Source of the DNA: Reclinomonas americana ATCC 50394
Lineage: Eukaryota; Jakobida; Jakobea; Jakobida
DNA length: 57,050 nucleotides
Assembly (NCBI GenBank): GCA_048213135.1
Contig: PS015031.1
Location: forward strand, 6,114-63,163
Reading direction: 5' to 3'
Shown here: one piece after another, positions 11,005 through 21,602 of the stretch
Layout: the number at the start of each line of letters is the position of its first letter
Numbering within the stretch: position 1 is the first letter of the stretch
Made by a program: the position numbers and the translations under genes
Notes under the pieces: generated by a model
What the model saw: only the letters and a program-made list of their open reading frames with translations
The model's database searches: none
What the model was told of the DNA's origin: nothing

Positions 11005-11300
11005 GCAAAAATGGACGCGGACAGAGCGAGTACTGTCCGCCTGTTCTGATTGTCCTTTTTCCAAAGAAAACACGAAAGAATGCAGTGCAGTGGAGCAGTG
11101 TGCAGAGGTGATAGTGTACGCGAAGAATAAGACAGAAGCAATGAGAGAAGTGAGGGATTGCAGATTTTGCCGGCGTGGACAGAGCGAGTCGCTTGTCCGC
11201 CCTTGTCCATTGTCCTTCGCGCCAAAAAAACACACTTCAACATGAGTGAGGAGGTGCAGAGGTATCGCAGTGCAGTGGAGCAGTTTACAGAGGTGAGTGC
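11005..11300 (+). repeat. Diverged tandem duplication covering promoter and first exon of the LRRC45-like gene
   Basis: Two related blocks are adjacent. The first (about 11010-11112) contains GGACAGAGCGAGT, TTGTCC, CCAAAGAAAACAC and GCAGTGCAGTGGAGCAG. The second (about 11168-11292) contains the same elements in the same order and includes the ATG at 11242 and the GTGAGT donor at 11293. The first copy has lost the ATG and has GTGATAGT where the donor should be, so it looks like a decayed copy of the promoter and exon 1. Confidence 0.65.
11242..11292 (+). CDS. LRRC45-like protein, exon 1
   Basis: ATG followed by 17 codons (MSEEVQRYRSAVEQFTE) ends at a canonical GTGAGT donor in phase 0. The next exon lies on the apparently inverted contig: joining the two gives AVEQFTELYKSACVTL, which resembles the start of animal LRRC45 (a short helix of the form EEFRRSYSRLC). 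The intron begins with GA-rich sequence that runs into the 11573-11592 gap. The remaining exons are at 12065-12371 and 13160-16011. Confidence 0.65.
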
Positions 11301-11479
11301 TTGTGTAAGTGAGAGGCGGGGAGAGAGACTGGGGAAAAAACAGTGAGATTTTTTTATGAGTGCTGCTTTTCTTTTGTGTTTAGGTGGAGGTGTAAGTGTG
11401 CTTAGGTGGGGTTCAGGTGCGGGTGAAGGCGGTGTGTGAGTGAGCGAAGAGTCGGAGAAATTCAAGTGTGAAATGAGAT

Positions 11480-11483
11480 GATT

Positions 11484-11571
<88 letters not shown>

Positions 11572-11640
11572 GNNNNNNNNNNNNNNNNNNNNGAGAGGGA
11601 GAGGGAGAGGGAGGGAGGGAGGGAGGGAGGGGGGCCAAGG
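11480..11640. repeat. GA microsatellite at the left junction of the inverted contig
   Basis: A (GA)n run of about 80 nt precedes the 20-N gap at 11573-11592, and GAGAGG/GAGGGAGG sequence follows it. The other end of the same contig (before the gap at 12931-12950) is a CT run facing CT/CTC sequence. Because the contig has GA at one end and CT at the other, either orientation matches both neighbours. Confidence 0.85.
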
Positions 11641-12064
11641 GAGTCAAAAGGCAACGACATAGGGAGAGAGAAAGGAAGACAGAGGGAGAGGATGATGACA
11701 GAAAAAGAGACAGTGAATACGTGAAGACACATACAATGTACAACGCACGATGACGGAGAGACAGACAATGCGAAGAGGAAAGGGAAGGAGAGACAGAGAA
11801 ATAGAATGATACAGACACGGAGTGGGAGAGAATGCAAACAAGCGAGGCATAAGGAGTAAAGTGGGGAGCACAAAATGAGACAGAGGCACAATAGGAAAAT
11901 AGAATGTAAGAGAAGAGGTGAAGGTGGAAGTGGGAGAACCTGGTGACCGCAGAGAGAAAGACAGCATACAGGCAGGCAAGCAGGCGAGTGAAGAACGGAT
12001 GATGAAAAACACACAAGGATGAGGCAGAGCAACTGCGTGACGGAGAGAGTGAGCCCCGCCTCAC

Positions 12065-12371
12065 CGATATGATTCCGCGGTATCTCCAGCGTATGAATCG
12101 TATTATTATGCAATAGCGGCTTCACCAGACACTCCATGCCGACCTTGCTCAGCGGCCCGCCCACAGATCCACCATACGCGAACACCTCGAATCCGCCAAT
12201 CTCCCTCTGCTGCTGCTGTTCGTGCAGATCATCATCATCGTCATCATCGTCTTGATCGCCCTGCTCCTCGTCCTCCGCCGCCGCACTGGCTGCCATGGCA
12301 TGCGTCTCCAGCAGCTCGAGGATGCCGCGCATCGGCCGTTCGCGGAGGGTCACACATGCGCTCTTGTAGAG
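12065..12371 (-). CDS. LRRC45-like protein, exon 2 (on an apparently inverted contig)
   Basis: On the minus strand a TCCCACAG acceptor opens a 307-nt exon encoding LYKSACVTLRERPMRG, a long acidic insertion ([13 protein letters not shown]), then an LRR of the RNI type ending LEIPRNHI before GTGAGG in phase 1. The plus-strand exon at 13160 begins G-N-E-G in phase 1, giving the continuous LRR sequence NHIGNEGTVAL. As written, exon 2 is on the opposite strand from exons 1 and 3, although phases and protein logic connect them. Contig 11593-12930 should therefore be flipped. The flanks 11650-12064 and 12372-12900 are the two surrounding introns. Confidence 0.75.
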
Positions 12372-12950
12372 CTGTGGGAGTGAGGAGATGAGGGAAAGGG
12401 CGAGTGAGTGAGGAAGAGACTCTGGGAAGGGCGAGTGAGTGACAAAAAAGAGAGCGTGGGAGGAAAAGAGTTGAAGTCACAGATAAGGAAAGAGTGAGAG
12501 AAGGAAGAGAGCGTGAGGAAGCGAGTAAGGAAGTGAGGGCGAGGGAAGGGTGATTGTGGGAAGAGCGAGAGAAGGCAAGGAGTGCGAGGAAGGAGTGAGG
12601 GAAGAGTGAGAGAAGGAAGGGATGGCGAGGCATGGATTGGAGAGAGGAACACAAGAATGAGTGACACGGGAGTGACAGAGAGAGAAGTGAGAATGAACGC
12701 CTGGCGAAGGAGCGAGAGTGACAGAAAGAGAAGAGTGAATAAGGACGGAGGGAGGGAGAACACGGATAAGGGAGCGACTGAGAAAGAGAAGAAAGTGGCG
12801 GAAGATTGAACGAAGAAACAGAGGAGAGAGACAGAGGAGAGGAGACGAGACAGAGGAGAAGAGAGACTCTGTTACACATCTCCTCCTTCCCCTCACTTCT
12901 CTCTGTCTGTCTCTCTCTCTCTCTCTCTCTNNNNNNNNNNNNNNNNNNNN

Positions 12951-13130
12951 CTCCTCTCCTCTCCTCTCCTCTCCTCTCCTCTCCTCTCCTCTCCTCTCCT
13001 CTCCTCTCCTCTCCTCCTCCTCCTCCTCCTCCTCCTCCTCCTCCTCCTCCTCCTCCTCCTCCTCCTCCTCCCTCTCCCTCTCCCTCTCCCTCTCCCTCTC
13101 CCTCTCCCTCTCCCTCTCTCCTTTGCCTTC
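12951..13130 (+). repeat. CTC / CTCCT microsatellite before a 3' splice site
   Basis: Successive blocks of CTCCT, CTC and CTCCCT repeats run for about 170 nt and end shortly before the acceptor GCCGCAG at 13159. They form an extended polypyrimidine tract of the intron upstream of LRRC45-like exon 3. The translated poly-Pro or poly-Ser frames are not coding. Confidence 0.9.
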
Positions 13131-13159
13131 TGACTCTTTTTGCCCCTCTCACGCCGCAG

Positions 13160-16011
13160 GCAACGAGGGCACGGTGGCACTCTGCACGGTTCTTCGCAGC
13201 AACACCACCATTGTCAACGTCAACATTGACAAAAACGACATTGGCGAGCGCGGTGGTATGCTGCTGGCTGCCACCCTGGAGCAGCACACGACGGGCCTGC
13301 GCATGTTGCGCGTCAGCCACAATCCGCTTGGTCGTGCCGCCTCGCGTGTGATCAACGCGGTCACGCGACACACGCAACTCACGCTGCTCGACATGACGGA
13401 GACTGGATTGGAGGCGGAGGATGCGCCATTTGTGTCGACGATTCTCGAGTTCTCGCGGACGCTTACGGTGCTCAGTTTGGCTAACAATCGTGTCGGCGAT
13501 CGCTTCATTGAGGGCATTGTCGACGGACTGGCGACGAATTCGACACTTGTTTCGCTCGGTACGTTGCGGGGCCGTGCATTTTTTGCTTATTACATTCAAG
13601 GGTCTCAATGATTTTTGGCGATCCTGTGCAGACCTCAGTGCCTGTGGCATCGGATATCACGGCGGGTCATTGCTGCGCGAGGCAATTGCCGCCAACCACT
13701 CGCTGCTGCGTTTGGATCTGGATTACAATCAACCAGGTATTCGAAAAGTAGCGATGACGACTATTCGTGTGGGTGTCTGACTATGACTTGCGACAGGCGG
13801 CAACAATGTGAAGAATATCCAGGCGTGCCTCGATCGCAACCAGCAGGACTACAAGGCGCGCACCGAGGCCGCGCGCATCAGGAGTGAGCGAGGGGTTTGT
13901 TATTGCTTCACTCAGTTATTCTCGACGTGAAGTGCCTCTCGACTCAGTCGCGTATGTTTCGACGCACAGCACGCCAGAACCGTGCACGAGCAGTTGCCAT
14001 CGTCACCGAGGACAGAGAGAATGCCGCCGGCCGAGGCTCCACCGCCCACTCGTCTCCCGCAGCCTGACATGCCGCAACTCTTGCCGACCCCTGCTTCCGT
14101 GGTGTCGCCGCGTTTCGTGCCGCTTCCGCTGGTGAATTCGTCCTCGGCTGCGTCCGGATCCTCTGGTCGCCGCAAGCCCACCGTCTCCATCGATCCCAAT
14201 GTGCACGACGAGGTGCCATCGCCCACCTTCAGCCACGTGGCGCCTGCCAGTGGTGCAGAGACGGCAGTGCGTCCGAGTGCGCCTTCGAGCGCTACGTTGT
14301 CGCCCAGCGATGCAGTGCAAGCGCTTGATCGAGAGCGCAGCAAGAACCGGCAGCGACAGCGTGAGCTCATCGGCGACCTCGCCTTCTCACCACCGGCCTC
14401 GCCACGCTCCGTGGTCACCCAACTCATTGCGGCCACTGCTGCGGCCGACACTGCTGCTGCAGCGACCGGTCGTGCCGCTGATTCACCGCTGCGGTCACCG
14501 CGCGACAATCAGCGGGTGCCGATGCTCCATGAAGGGTCGCCTGGCGAGGCCACCACTCGCTCACCGTCGTCGCCCTCGCGTCTCGCCACGCAGGATTTTG
14601 GCGGCCTGGTGCGCGCCTTTGCCGATCTCGTCACACGGAATCGTCGCACACTGGAGACGGTGGATCGAATGGCGGATAAGAAGGACCGAGGAAAGGCGAG
14701 AGATGTCACACAAGAGGGATGAGGAAGGTCAATTGTGCTGAATCGATGCTGTGTGCTGTGTGCAGGTGATCATGATTGTCGATCGATCGCTGGCCGACAT
14801 GGAACGCCTGCTGGTGGTGATTCGCGAGTTGCAAGATGAGCTGCGGTTCACGGAGATTGTCACCGAGCGTTCACGACAACACTCGGCCCAACATGTGGCG
14901 CTCCTGCAGTTTTGTTTTGTCGTGCACGGCTGCACTCGTGTTCTCGCACGCTTTTGACCGTATCTCGCAGAGAGGAGCTCCGCAACAAGGATGCAATTTT
15001 GAAGGACATGGACCAGCAGTGTGTGCTGGCAGTGGAGAGCATTGGCAGGCTGCGGGAGAGCGAGAAGCAGGTTTGTTGGTGGACGAAAGATAGTTGATGC
15101 GCCTGATACTCACCTGGTGTGCAGCTGATGCAACGGGCGTCGGAGAGGGAGCGCGAGGTGGAGCAGACGCGCCGCGACATCACGGACGTGCGACGAGCGT
15201 TGGACATTGAGCGACAGCGGTGTCGCGAGCTGACTGAGGTGATGGCCTCGGTGGAGCGTGTAACTGTGACGCAGAGTGCGTTTTGGCGTGACACGCAGCA
15301 GCGTGTGGAGGAGAAGGTCAACCAGATTGTGGAGAACGGAGCGCGCGTGGTCGATCGGGCAGCGGAAGTCGAGAAGCTGCGCCACGAGATCCGCCAACTG
15401 AACGAGGAATTGAGGTCGGTCAACGCCGAGCTGGCGGGCACCGAGCGGAAACTCGCCGACGTCAATGCGATGGTGGTGGAGAGCCAGCAGGTGCTCAAGG
15501 ATGAGCGGCTGGAAAAGCAGCAGCTCACACTGGTGCGTTGAGATTGAGCGGGGAGGGGAGGATGGTGGGAATGGATGGCTGAGCTGAGGCGCACAGAAAT
15601 TGCGTCAGCTGGATGGTCGTGTGCGCAGTCTGGAGGCCGAGTCCACGATGTTGCGCTCGGAGAATGCGCAGCTGCGGCAGTTTGCGACCAAGGAAAAGCA
15701 GCGCAAGTTTGATCTGGAACAGCAGCTGAAGGAGCAGTTGCGCGTGTGGGTGGCGGTGAGGGATTTGTGTGCGAAACGGTACTTATCGTTCGTTTGCGCA
15801 TGACAGACAAGACGAAATCGTGAGCACGACGGAGGCACTCTTCCACGCGGTGCAGGGATATGCAGATGTTGCGTGAGGGAGGGTGGTGGTGGTTTTACGA
15901 GGTCGTTCATGAAGTCACTTATGATGCAACACAGGTGCCGCTCGTACAAGTGGTCAAGGAGTTCCTGCATGTGCGGAGATCGCTTGAGCGTGAGCATGCG
16001 ACGGTGCACTG
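13160..16011 (+). CDS. LRRC45-like leucine-rich-repeat and coiled-coil protein, main part
   Basis: Exon 13160-13558 and two short exons encode RNI-type LRRs (TLVSLDLSACGIGYHGG, LLRLDLDYN). Next come a Ser/Pro linker of about 240 residues and a long coiled coil (QEELRNKDAILKDMDQQC, EKLRHEIRQLNEELRS). It ends ADVPLVQVVKEFLHVRRS with a stop near 16011. Order and lengths match LRRC45, an LRR plus coiled-coil protein of the centrosome linker; the LRR-to-helix transition (GGSLLREAIAANHSLLRLDL) is especially close. Two introns start with GTTGCG (15737 and 15868). The first restores KEQQDEIVSTTEAL at phase 2, the second gives GYADVPLVQV at phase 0. Exons 1 and 2 are at 11242 and 12065. Assignment to LRRC45 is by remembered family features, not a search; CEP78 is a weaker alternative. 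Confidence 0.65.
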
Positions 16012-16625
16012 AGTGGCGGTGCATGAGGCGAGTGTATGATGAGATAATGATTTTTGAGGACGATTCGTTGGGATAGGGATAGAAGTCCAAGCGTGCTGGA
16101 ACGTGCGCAGGACATGGTGCACTGAGTGATGAGAAGTGGATGAATCGCATATGGGGCGAAGGAGGCAATAGGTCAAACGGCCGCAGAGTGCGAAGCTTGC
16201 ACGTGAGCGGCGTCACCAAGACGTAGTACACTCAGACGAATAGCAACGGCGCGGATAGGAGTGCAAAAAGGTTGCTGGAGCCGAGTGGAAGTGTGGCGAG
16301 TGAAGCATTGAGGTGATGGGCTATAATGTGGCGACGTCTAAGTGGTAAAGCATACTGAAACGTGCGCAGGTGCGTGGGCCACAGTGCACGGAGTGCTGCA
16401 CTTGTCATGAATGACGAATGCATGATCAAGACATACCCACTCGGAAAAGGCATGTGCAAAGTCGGTAAGGCGTGATCTTTGCTTTGTGACGAGTAATCAT
16501 TCAAATGATGGACGACGACCATGTGGCGACACCAAGACGTTGTACACTCAGAAGAATAACAGGGGAGGCGTCGAACGGTGACAAACGGGGCAGAAGGCCC
16601 TTCCTACACGGTCACTACGTCCCGT
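16012..16625. repeat. Intergenic stretch with a degenerate ~300-bp direct duplication
   Basis: No gene is supportable between the stop of the LRRC45-like gene and the end of the convergent calcium-binding gene. Two related blocks occur in the same order. Block one (about 16090-16245) has ACGTGCGCAGG, TGCACTGAGTG and CACCAAGACGTAGTACACTC. Block two (about 16358-16560) has ACGTGCGCAGG, TGCACGGAGTG and CACCAAGACGTTGTACACTC. The intervening sequence is less similar. Confidence 0.6.
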
Positions 16626-17938
16626 CTAATCACTGTGGGGGAGAGAGAGAGATGAGGTGAGCACAAATACAGCCGTGAGCACAGTAATAGCAGCACGCAC
16701 TCGTCGTCCTCCAGGTCGAGGTGCTTCGCGAGAGCCCAGGCGGCGAACTCGTCGAACAGGATCACGCCACCTGCACAGATATTAGTAAGGGAGGGGAATA
16801 GCGAGAAAGGAGATGCACGTTGTGCGCACACCATGGTTGGTGTCGATCTCGCGGAAGACGGCGTCGGCAGACTGCGACGAGTGCAGGCCCCAGGTGTGCA
16901 GCGCGGGCATGGCGGCGCGCAGCTCGTCGGGGGTGATGCTAAAGAGGGAAGAAAAGTGAGCGTGAGGATGAAGACATTGAGGGAGGGAATGACCTTGTTA
17001 CGAACCGGCGATCGTGCGATGAGTCGATGCGAGCGAACATTTGGTACAGCTGAGTGCGGGGCGGGGATGAGCAGGGGAGGCGAGGGGGTGGATGAGCGGA
17101 AAAGGGAACGAAACAAGACGAGCAAGAATGACTTGAGAGAGAAAGGGAAGAGAGCACAGTGAGGAGAGAGAGCGGAAGAGAGAGCGGGAGAGAAAGAGAA
17201 AGAGAGAGAGAGACGAACATCTCTCCGCCCTCATTACATCGCACATTCCACATTCCCTTCACCCTCTCTCTACAAACCTCAAAGTACTCGCGCAGGTAGC
17301 GCAGCAGCAGGGCAAACTCCACACGCTGCACGTAGTCGTCGCCGACAGCGCTCTTGCCGTGGTAGGCAGCCTTGGCGGCCTGTGTCGCAGGGTGTGAGGA
17401 TGGAGTCGCAATGAGAGGCGAAGGGATTCATGCGTACCTGGAAGGCGCGCATGATGGCCGGCTTGCAGTCGAACATCTCGTCGAGGTGCAGCACGTCGCG
17501 AATGCCCTTGTCTGCGTGGGGGTGAGGAAAGGGGGAAGAAGTGAGGGAAGGGGTGAGGGAAGAGAGAGAGAGAGTCACAGAAGGACAACGAGAGCCCCAC
17601 AGAGGGTGCGACACAAGGGGAATGAGAAGACAATGAGGAATAGAGACAAAGAGCTGCACAGATCGTGAAGGCTGTGTTCAGGTTGCCGAGAACTCCTTAA
17701 GAAGTACGAGATGGAGAGAGAAAGGTCAAGGAGGTAGAGAGAGAGAAAGAGACATAAGTGCATAATGACATGCACAAATCGTGAGGAGGAAGAGCAGACA
17801 AGGAATACAGAGGAGAGACAAGTGCACAAACACATGCACAGATTGTGAAGGATGAGCTGCAGTTGTAACTCAAGAAGCGCGAAGTAGAGCGAGACACGGA
17901 GAAAGAGGACAATGGAAAGGGAGGGGCAATAGAAAGAC

Positions 17939-17978
<40 letters not shown>

Positions 17979-18637
17979 GCAGAGATAGAGGGCAAAGAGG
18001 AATACAGAGGAGAGAAAAGTGCACAAAGACATGCACAGGTCGTGAAGGATGAGCTCAGGCTGCCGAGAACTCCAAAGGAAGGACGAGACGGAGAGAGAGA
18101 AGTCAAGGAGGAACAGAGAGAAATAGAAAGAGAGATGAGAGGTAAGTGCACACTTACATGCACAATCGTGAGGAGGAAGAGCAGACAAGAAGGTACAGAC
18201 GAGAGACATGCACTGATTGTGGAGGACGAGCTGGAGATAACGAGGAAGAGAGAGACCGGGAGAGAAAATCAGAACGAGGCGACTATTGAGAAATACAGAG
18301 TCACAGATTGTAAAGAATGAGCTGCAGTTGTTTTTCTCAAGAAGCGCGTAAAAGGGCGAGACACAGAAAGAGAGGATACAGTGCACATGCAAGAGATACA
18401 GGCGGAGCGCATGAAAAATTACCGATTTCGGCGAGCGACAGCAATCCATTTCCATTCGGGTCGAAGCCGTCAAAGAGACGAGCGCGCTTGGCCTTGTCGG
18501 CCTCGGTGCGACCAGTCGGCAGCGACTCGCGAACTGTAAAAAAGAAGAGTCAGTGAATCTTGCACTCTCTCTCTCTCACGCACACACACACAAACGCAAC
18601 TGTGTGCCCAGTCAATGTGCTCCGCCGGACGAGACAT
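16626..18637 (-). CDS. Flagellar calcium-binding protein (FCaBP/calflagin family)
   Basis: About nine minus-strand exons encode an EF-hand protein of roughly 190 residues. It starts MSRPAEHIDW at 18637; intron 1 begins GTTGCG at 18600 and joins in phase 1 to give AHIRESLPTGRTEADKAKR. A canonical first EF loop (DPNGNGLLSLAE) is followed by DKGIRDVLHLDE, VEFALLLRYLREYFEL and a last EF loop (DTNHGGVILFDE) in FDEFAAWALAKHLDL. This order matches trypanosomatid FCaBP/calflagin, including the shared FDEFAAWA. The third EF loop (DSSHDRR) is probably degenerate. Unlike those proteins it lacks an N-terminal MG myristoylation motif. A calcium sensor in the flagellum is the family role. The exon boundary near 17000-16940 is uncertain. 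It is convergent with the LRRC45-like gene. Confidence 0.8.
17580..18420 (-). repeat. Intronic minisatellite in the calcium-binding gene
   Basis: The second intron is about 910 nt, ten times the local norm, and consists of diverged tandem units. Recurrent pieces on the plus strand are CATGCACA[GA]ATTGTGA, AGGATGAGCT, GCAGTTG, CAAGAAGCGCG, GAGGAGGAAGAGCAGACAAG and TGCCGAGAACTCC. They recur near 17650, 17770, 17835, 18030, 18160, 18210 and 18300, separated by GA runs. No open frame persists across units. Confidence 0.75.
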
Positions 18638-19098
18638 GTGTTCTTTTCTCTGTGTGAGAGTGTGAGAGTGAGAGTGAGCGACATGGCGTGATGGTGATTG
18701 TTCCGCGCGGAAAATGTGCACCAAACAGGTGCGCAGTGGTGTGTGTGACAAAGAAGAGACAGAGAGCGACTGAAAGAAAGATGGAGAGAGATGCGGAGGT
18801 GGAGAGGACGTGGTTTGTGCGCACAAAACGCACCTCGGAAAAATTGAATTGGTTGGATTGGATGGATGGTGGATCGCGGAAGCGCATTCGGGAGAGCAAA
18901 GGATCAAAGTCTCTCCCTCCCGTTGCGAACCAGTCAGACAAGCGCGCGTATATTGATACATATGTTGTCCGGCGCCTGTTGTCAGTCCTGCTCTCGGACA
19001 AGCACACTCACACTCATCACGGTGAGTGCATCACGATGAACTCCCCAATCGCGAATCCGTTGTGCTAAAGCTCCCGTCGCCCCGCACATCAGCGTTCG
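18638..19098. promoter_or_regulatory. Divergent intergenic region between the calcium-binding and BTB genes
   Basis: A 460-bp spacer separates divergent starts at 18637 (minus) and 19099 (plus). It holds GA-rich sequence, GGTGAGT at 19020 and a short open frame (MNSPIANPLC) without a supportable partner exon. No recognised promoter element stands out. Its role as a shared promoter rests only on gene arrangement. Confidence 0.4.
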
Positions 19099-21602
19099 GA
19101 ATGGTTCTCCCCTTGTTGCGTTCGCCAGACTTGCAGCCGCTCGTGCGCGCAACTTGCAAGCACGCTGTGTGTGTGTGTGTGTGTTGCTGATCAACCCTGC
19201 TGCAGCTTGCGAGGGCGCGTCTCGCAGGTGCATGACTGGCAGGAGCCGCCAGAGCAGGTGTTGGAGGACTTTGCGCACATGCTTCCGTATTGGCCAGGCC
19301 AGGCCCACGACAGTGTGGTCGTCGATAACGTGCCAGTCGTTGGCATGGAGCGCACGTGCGATGTCAACTTTGTGGGCGCCGATGGCAGCGAGGAGGTGTG
19401 CTTGGATTCTTCATGCAGTTTCCTTCGTCGCGCGCACTGGTTGATGTGGAGTATGTGCAGGTCCGACTGATGGCGCACAGGAGCGTGCTGCTACATCGAT
19501 GCTCTGATGTGGCACACAAGGAGGAGATGCAAGCACCGATTGGTGGGCGACAACAGCGCAGTGCTCCATCGTTTCATTGTTCACTCATGAGCTGCTGCAA
19601 GCAGTTCCTGGTCAGCGAGGTATCAACATTGAATGCCCGACAGAGTGTTTGGTAAGTGAACGCAACCCTCTCCCCGCCTTCACAGTGAACATCTAGCTTA
19701 TTCTCTTCTCTCTCTCTCTCTCTCTCTCCCTCTCTCCCTCTCTTCCCCCCCNNNNNNNNNNNNNNNNNNNNNNNNNNNNNNNNNNNNNNNNNNNNNNNNN
19801 NNNNNNNNNNNNNNNNNNNNNNNNNNNNNNNNNNNNNNNNNNNNNNNNNNNNNNNNNNNNNNNNNNNNNNNNNNNNNNNNNNNNNNNNNNNNNNNNNNNN
19901 NNNNNNNNNNNNNNNNNNNNNNNNNNNNNNNNNNNNNNNNNNNNNNNNNNNNNNNNNNNNNNNNNNNNNNNNNNNNNNNNNNNNNNNNNNNNNNNNNNNN
20001 NNNNNNNNNNNNNNNNNNNNNNNNNNNNNNNNNNNNNNNNNNNNNNNNNNNNNNNNNNNNNNNNNNNNNNNNNNNNNNNNNNNNNNNNNNNNNNNNNNNN
20101 NNNNNNNNNNNNNNNNNNNNNNNNNNNNNNNNNNNNNNNNNNNNNNNNNNNNNNNNNNNNNNNNNNNNNNNNNNNNNNNNNNNNNNNNNNNNNNNNNNNN
20201 NNNNNNNNNNNNNNNNNNNNNNNNNNNNNNNNCTCTCCTCCTCTTCCCCCGGTCCCCGTCCTCTCTCTCTCCCTCCTCTCTCTCTCCCTCTCTCTCTTTC
20301 TGGCCGTGATCGCAGCATGCCGTGGCACAGGGACTGCAGTTTGTCTACACCGGCTCCGTGTCGTGTCAACGAGAGCGCATGGTGCAGCTGATGTGCACCG
20401 CTGCCGAGTTGCACGTCGACTCGCTGGCTATTGCGTGCGCAACTGTAGTTTTGAACGACATCTCTCTCGAGTCCGTCATGTTCTGGCTGGTGTGTTCATG
20501 TCGTGTTGAAGCACATCTATATGCGTCTCCACCCGTCTCACTGCAAGCTCTCAGGACGGCTTATGCGTGGAAGATGTCGGTGACGTATACTTTCCGCGAC
20601 TGATGCGCGCGTGTATGGAAGTGGTGGAGTGGCGGACTGCCGAGGTGATGCAGAGCGACGCCTTTTTGCACGCGAGTACGGCAGCCGTGTGCCGCGTCTT
20701 GTCGCACGATGTCATGTCGGTGCAAGAGGAGCAACTGTGGGACGCAGTTGTTCGCTGGGGCTGGTGAGTGGCGAGTGATTGGAGAGATGAAGCGCTCTAG
20801 TTCTGACTAACTTGCTCGTTTCGCGTGCAGCGCGCGTGCGAACATCTCGTCCGCCACCACAGTGGCCAGCTGGACTGATGACGATCGTGCACGGTTGCGA
20901 CAGGAGCTTGAACAGCCGCTGTCTCACATTCGCCTGTTTCACATGCCACGCGAAAGGTGAGTACTAGTAAGGCGCAGATGATGGCGGCAAGAGCTTAGCT
21001 GACGCATTGCAACATGCAGAATTGCCGAAGTGCGCGACAGTCAGCTGATTGACTCGGGGCGACTTCAGCAGTGGCAGATGTACGTTGTCGATTCAAGATC
21101 GGTTGACCGCGGACTGGTGCCGCCGGCGCGCAGACCTCCAGTCGCGATCGTGCAGGAGACGGATATCGAAATCAGTATCGACATGGATGTCGGTGCTGTC
21201 AACTACACCAGCACGGTTCCGTGCCCCCGCTGGGATGTCAATCTCTACTACAACCTGCCCAGCAAGCGCAGTTGTTTTGACTCTTGCGGGTACTGCTGCG
21301 AAATGACGTGCCGCTGCGTGCTCTTCTGCGACTGTGGCAACCCGTGCCGCGACTGCTGCGACTGCAACGGGTGTTCCAAGTCGTGTGGAGACTGCTGCTG
21401 TGAGGGTTGTTGCTATCCGTGTGGGCGCGGCTGTGCGGTTCGCTCTCGACGGTGTGGGAGAGGCTGCGCTGCGTGTACTCGTAGTTGTTGCCAGGGTTCC
21501 GAGAGGTGCTGCTGTGATATCTGCTGTGTTTGCATTTACAACTGCTGCGAAGCGAGATTTTGGGACCACCACGATAGCGCTTGGTGCAGGTGTTGTAGTT
21601 AG
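19099..21602 (+). CDS. BTB-BACK protein with cysteine-rich tail, copy 1
   Basis: Exons near 19099-19163 and 19206-19394, then 19461-19542, 19605-19651, 20316-20489, 20555-20763, 20831-20956 and 21020-21602 join in phase. The BTB domain reads CDVNFVGADGSEE, VRLMAHRSVLLHRCSDV, and FVYTGSVSCQRERMVQLM. A BACK-like helical segment follows (FPRLMRACMEVVEWR, LWDAVVRWGW). After IAEVRDSQLID the last exon turns into dense CC and CxxC motifs. The end differs from copy 2: after CCQGSERCC the frame reads a different sequence and stops at 21600 without a membrane span. BTB-BACK proteins usually act as Cullin-3 adaptors; here the Cys-rich part replaces Kelch repeats. The 19752-20232 gap lies in one intron. 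The first exon is tentative. Confidence 0.7.

Noticed and set aside
12244-13650. Large minus-strand frame through the CTC repeats and LRR exon
   Set aside because: It is antisense to LRRC45-like exon 3 and crosses a gap and microsatellites; only 12065-12371 is coding on that strand, and that contig is apparently inverted.
19395-19420. Apparent frameshift in the BTB gene suggesting a pseudogene
   Set aside because: It is resolved by a normal 66-nt intron from 19395 to 19460 (GTGTGC...GTGCAG), which joins DGSEE to VRLMAHRSVL in phase 0.
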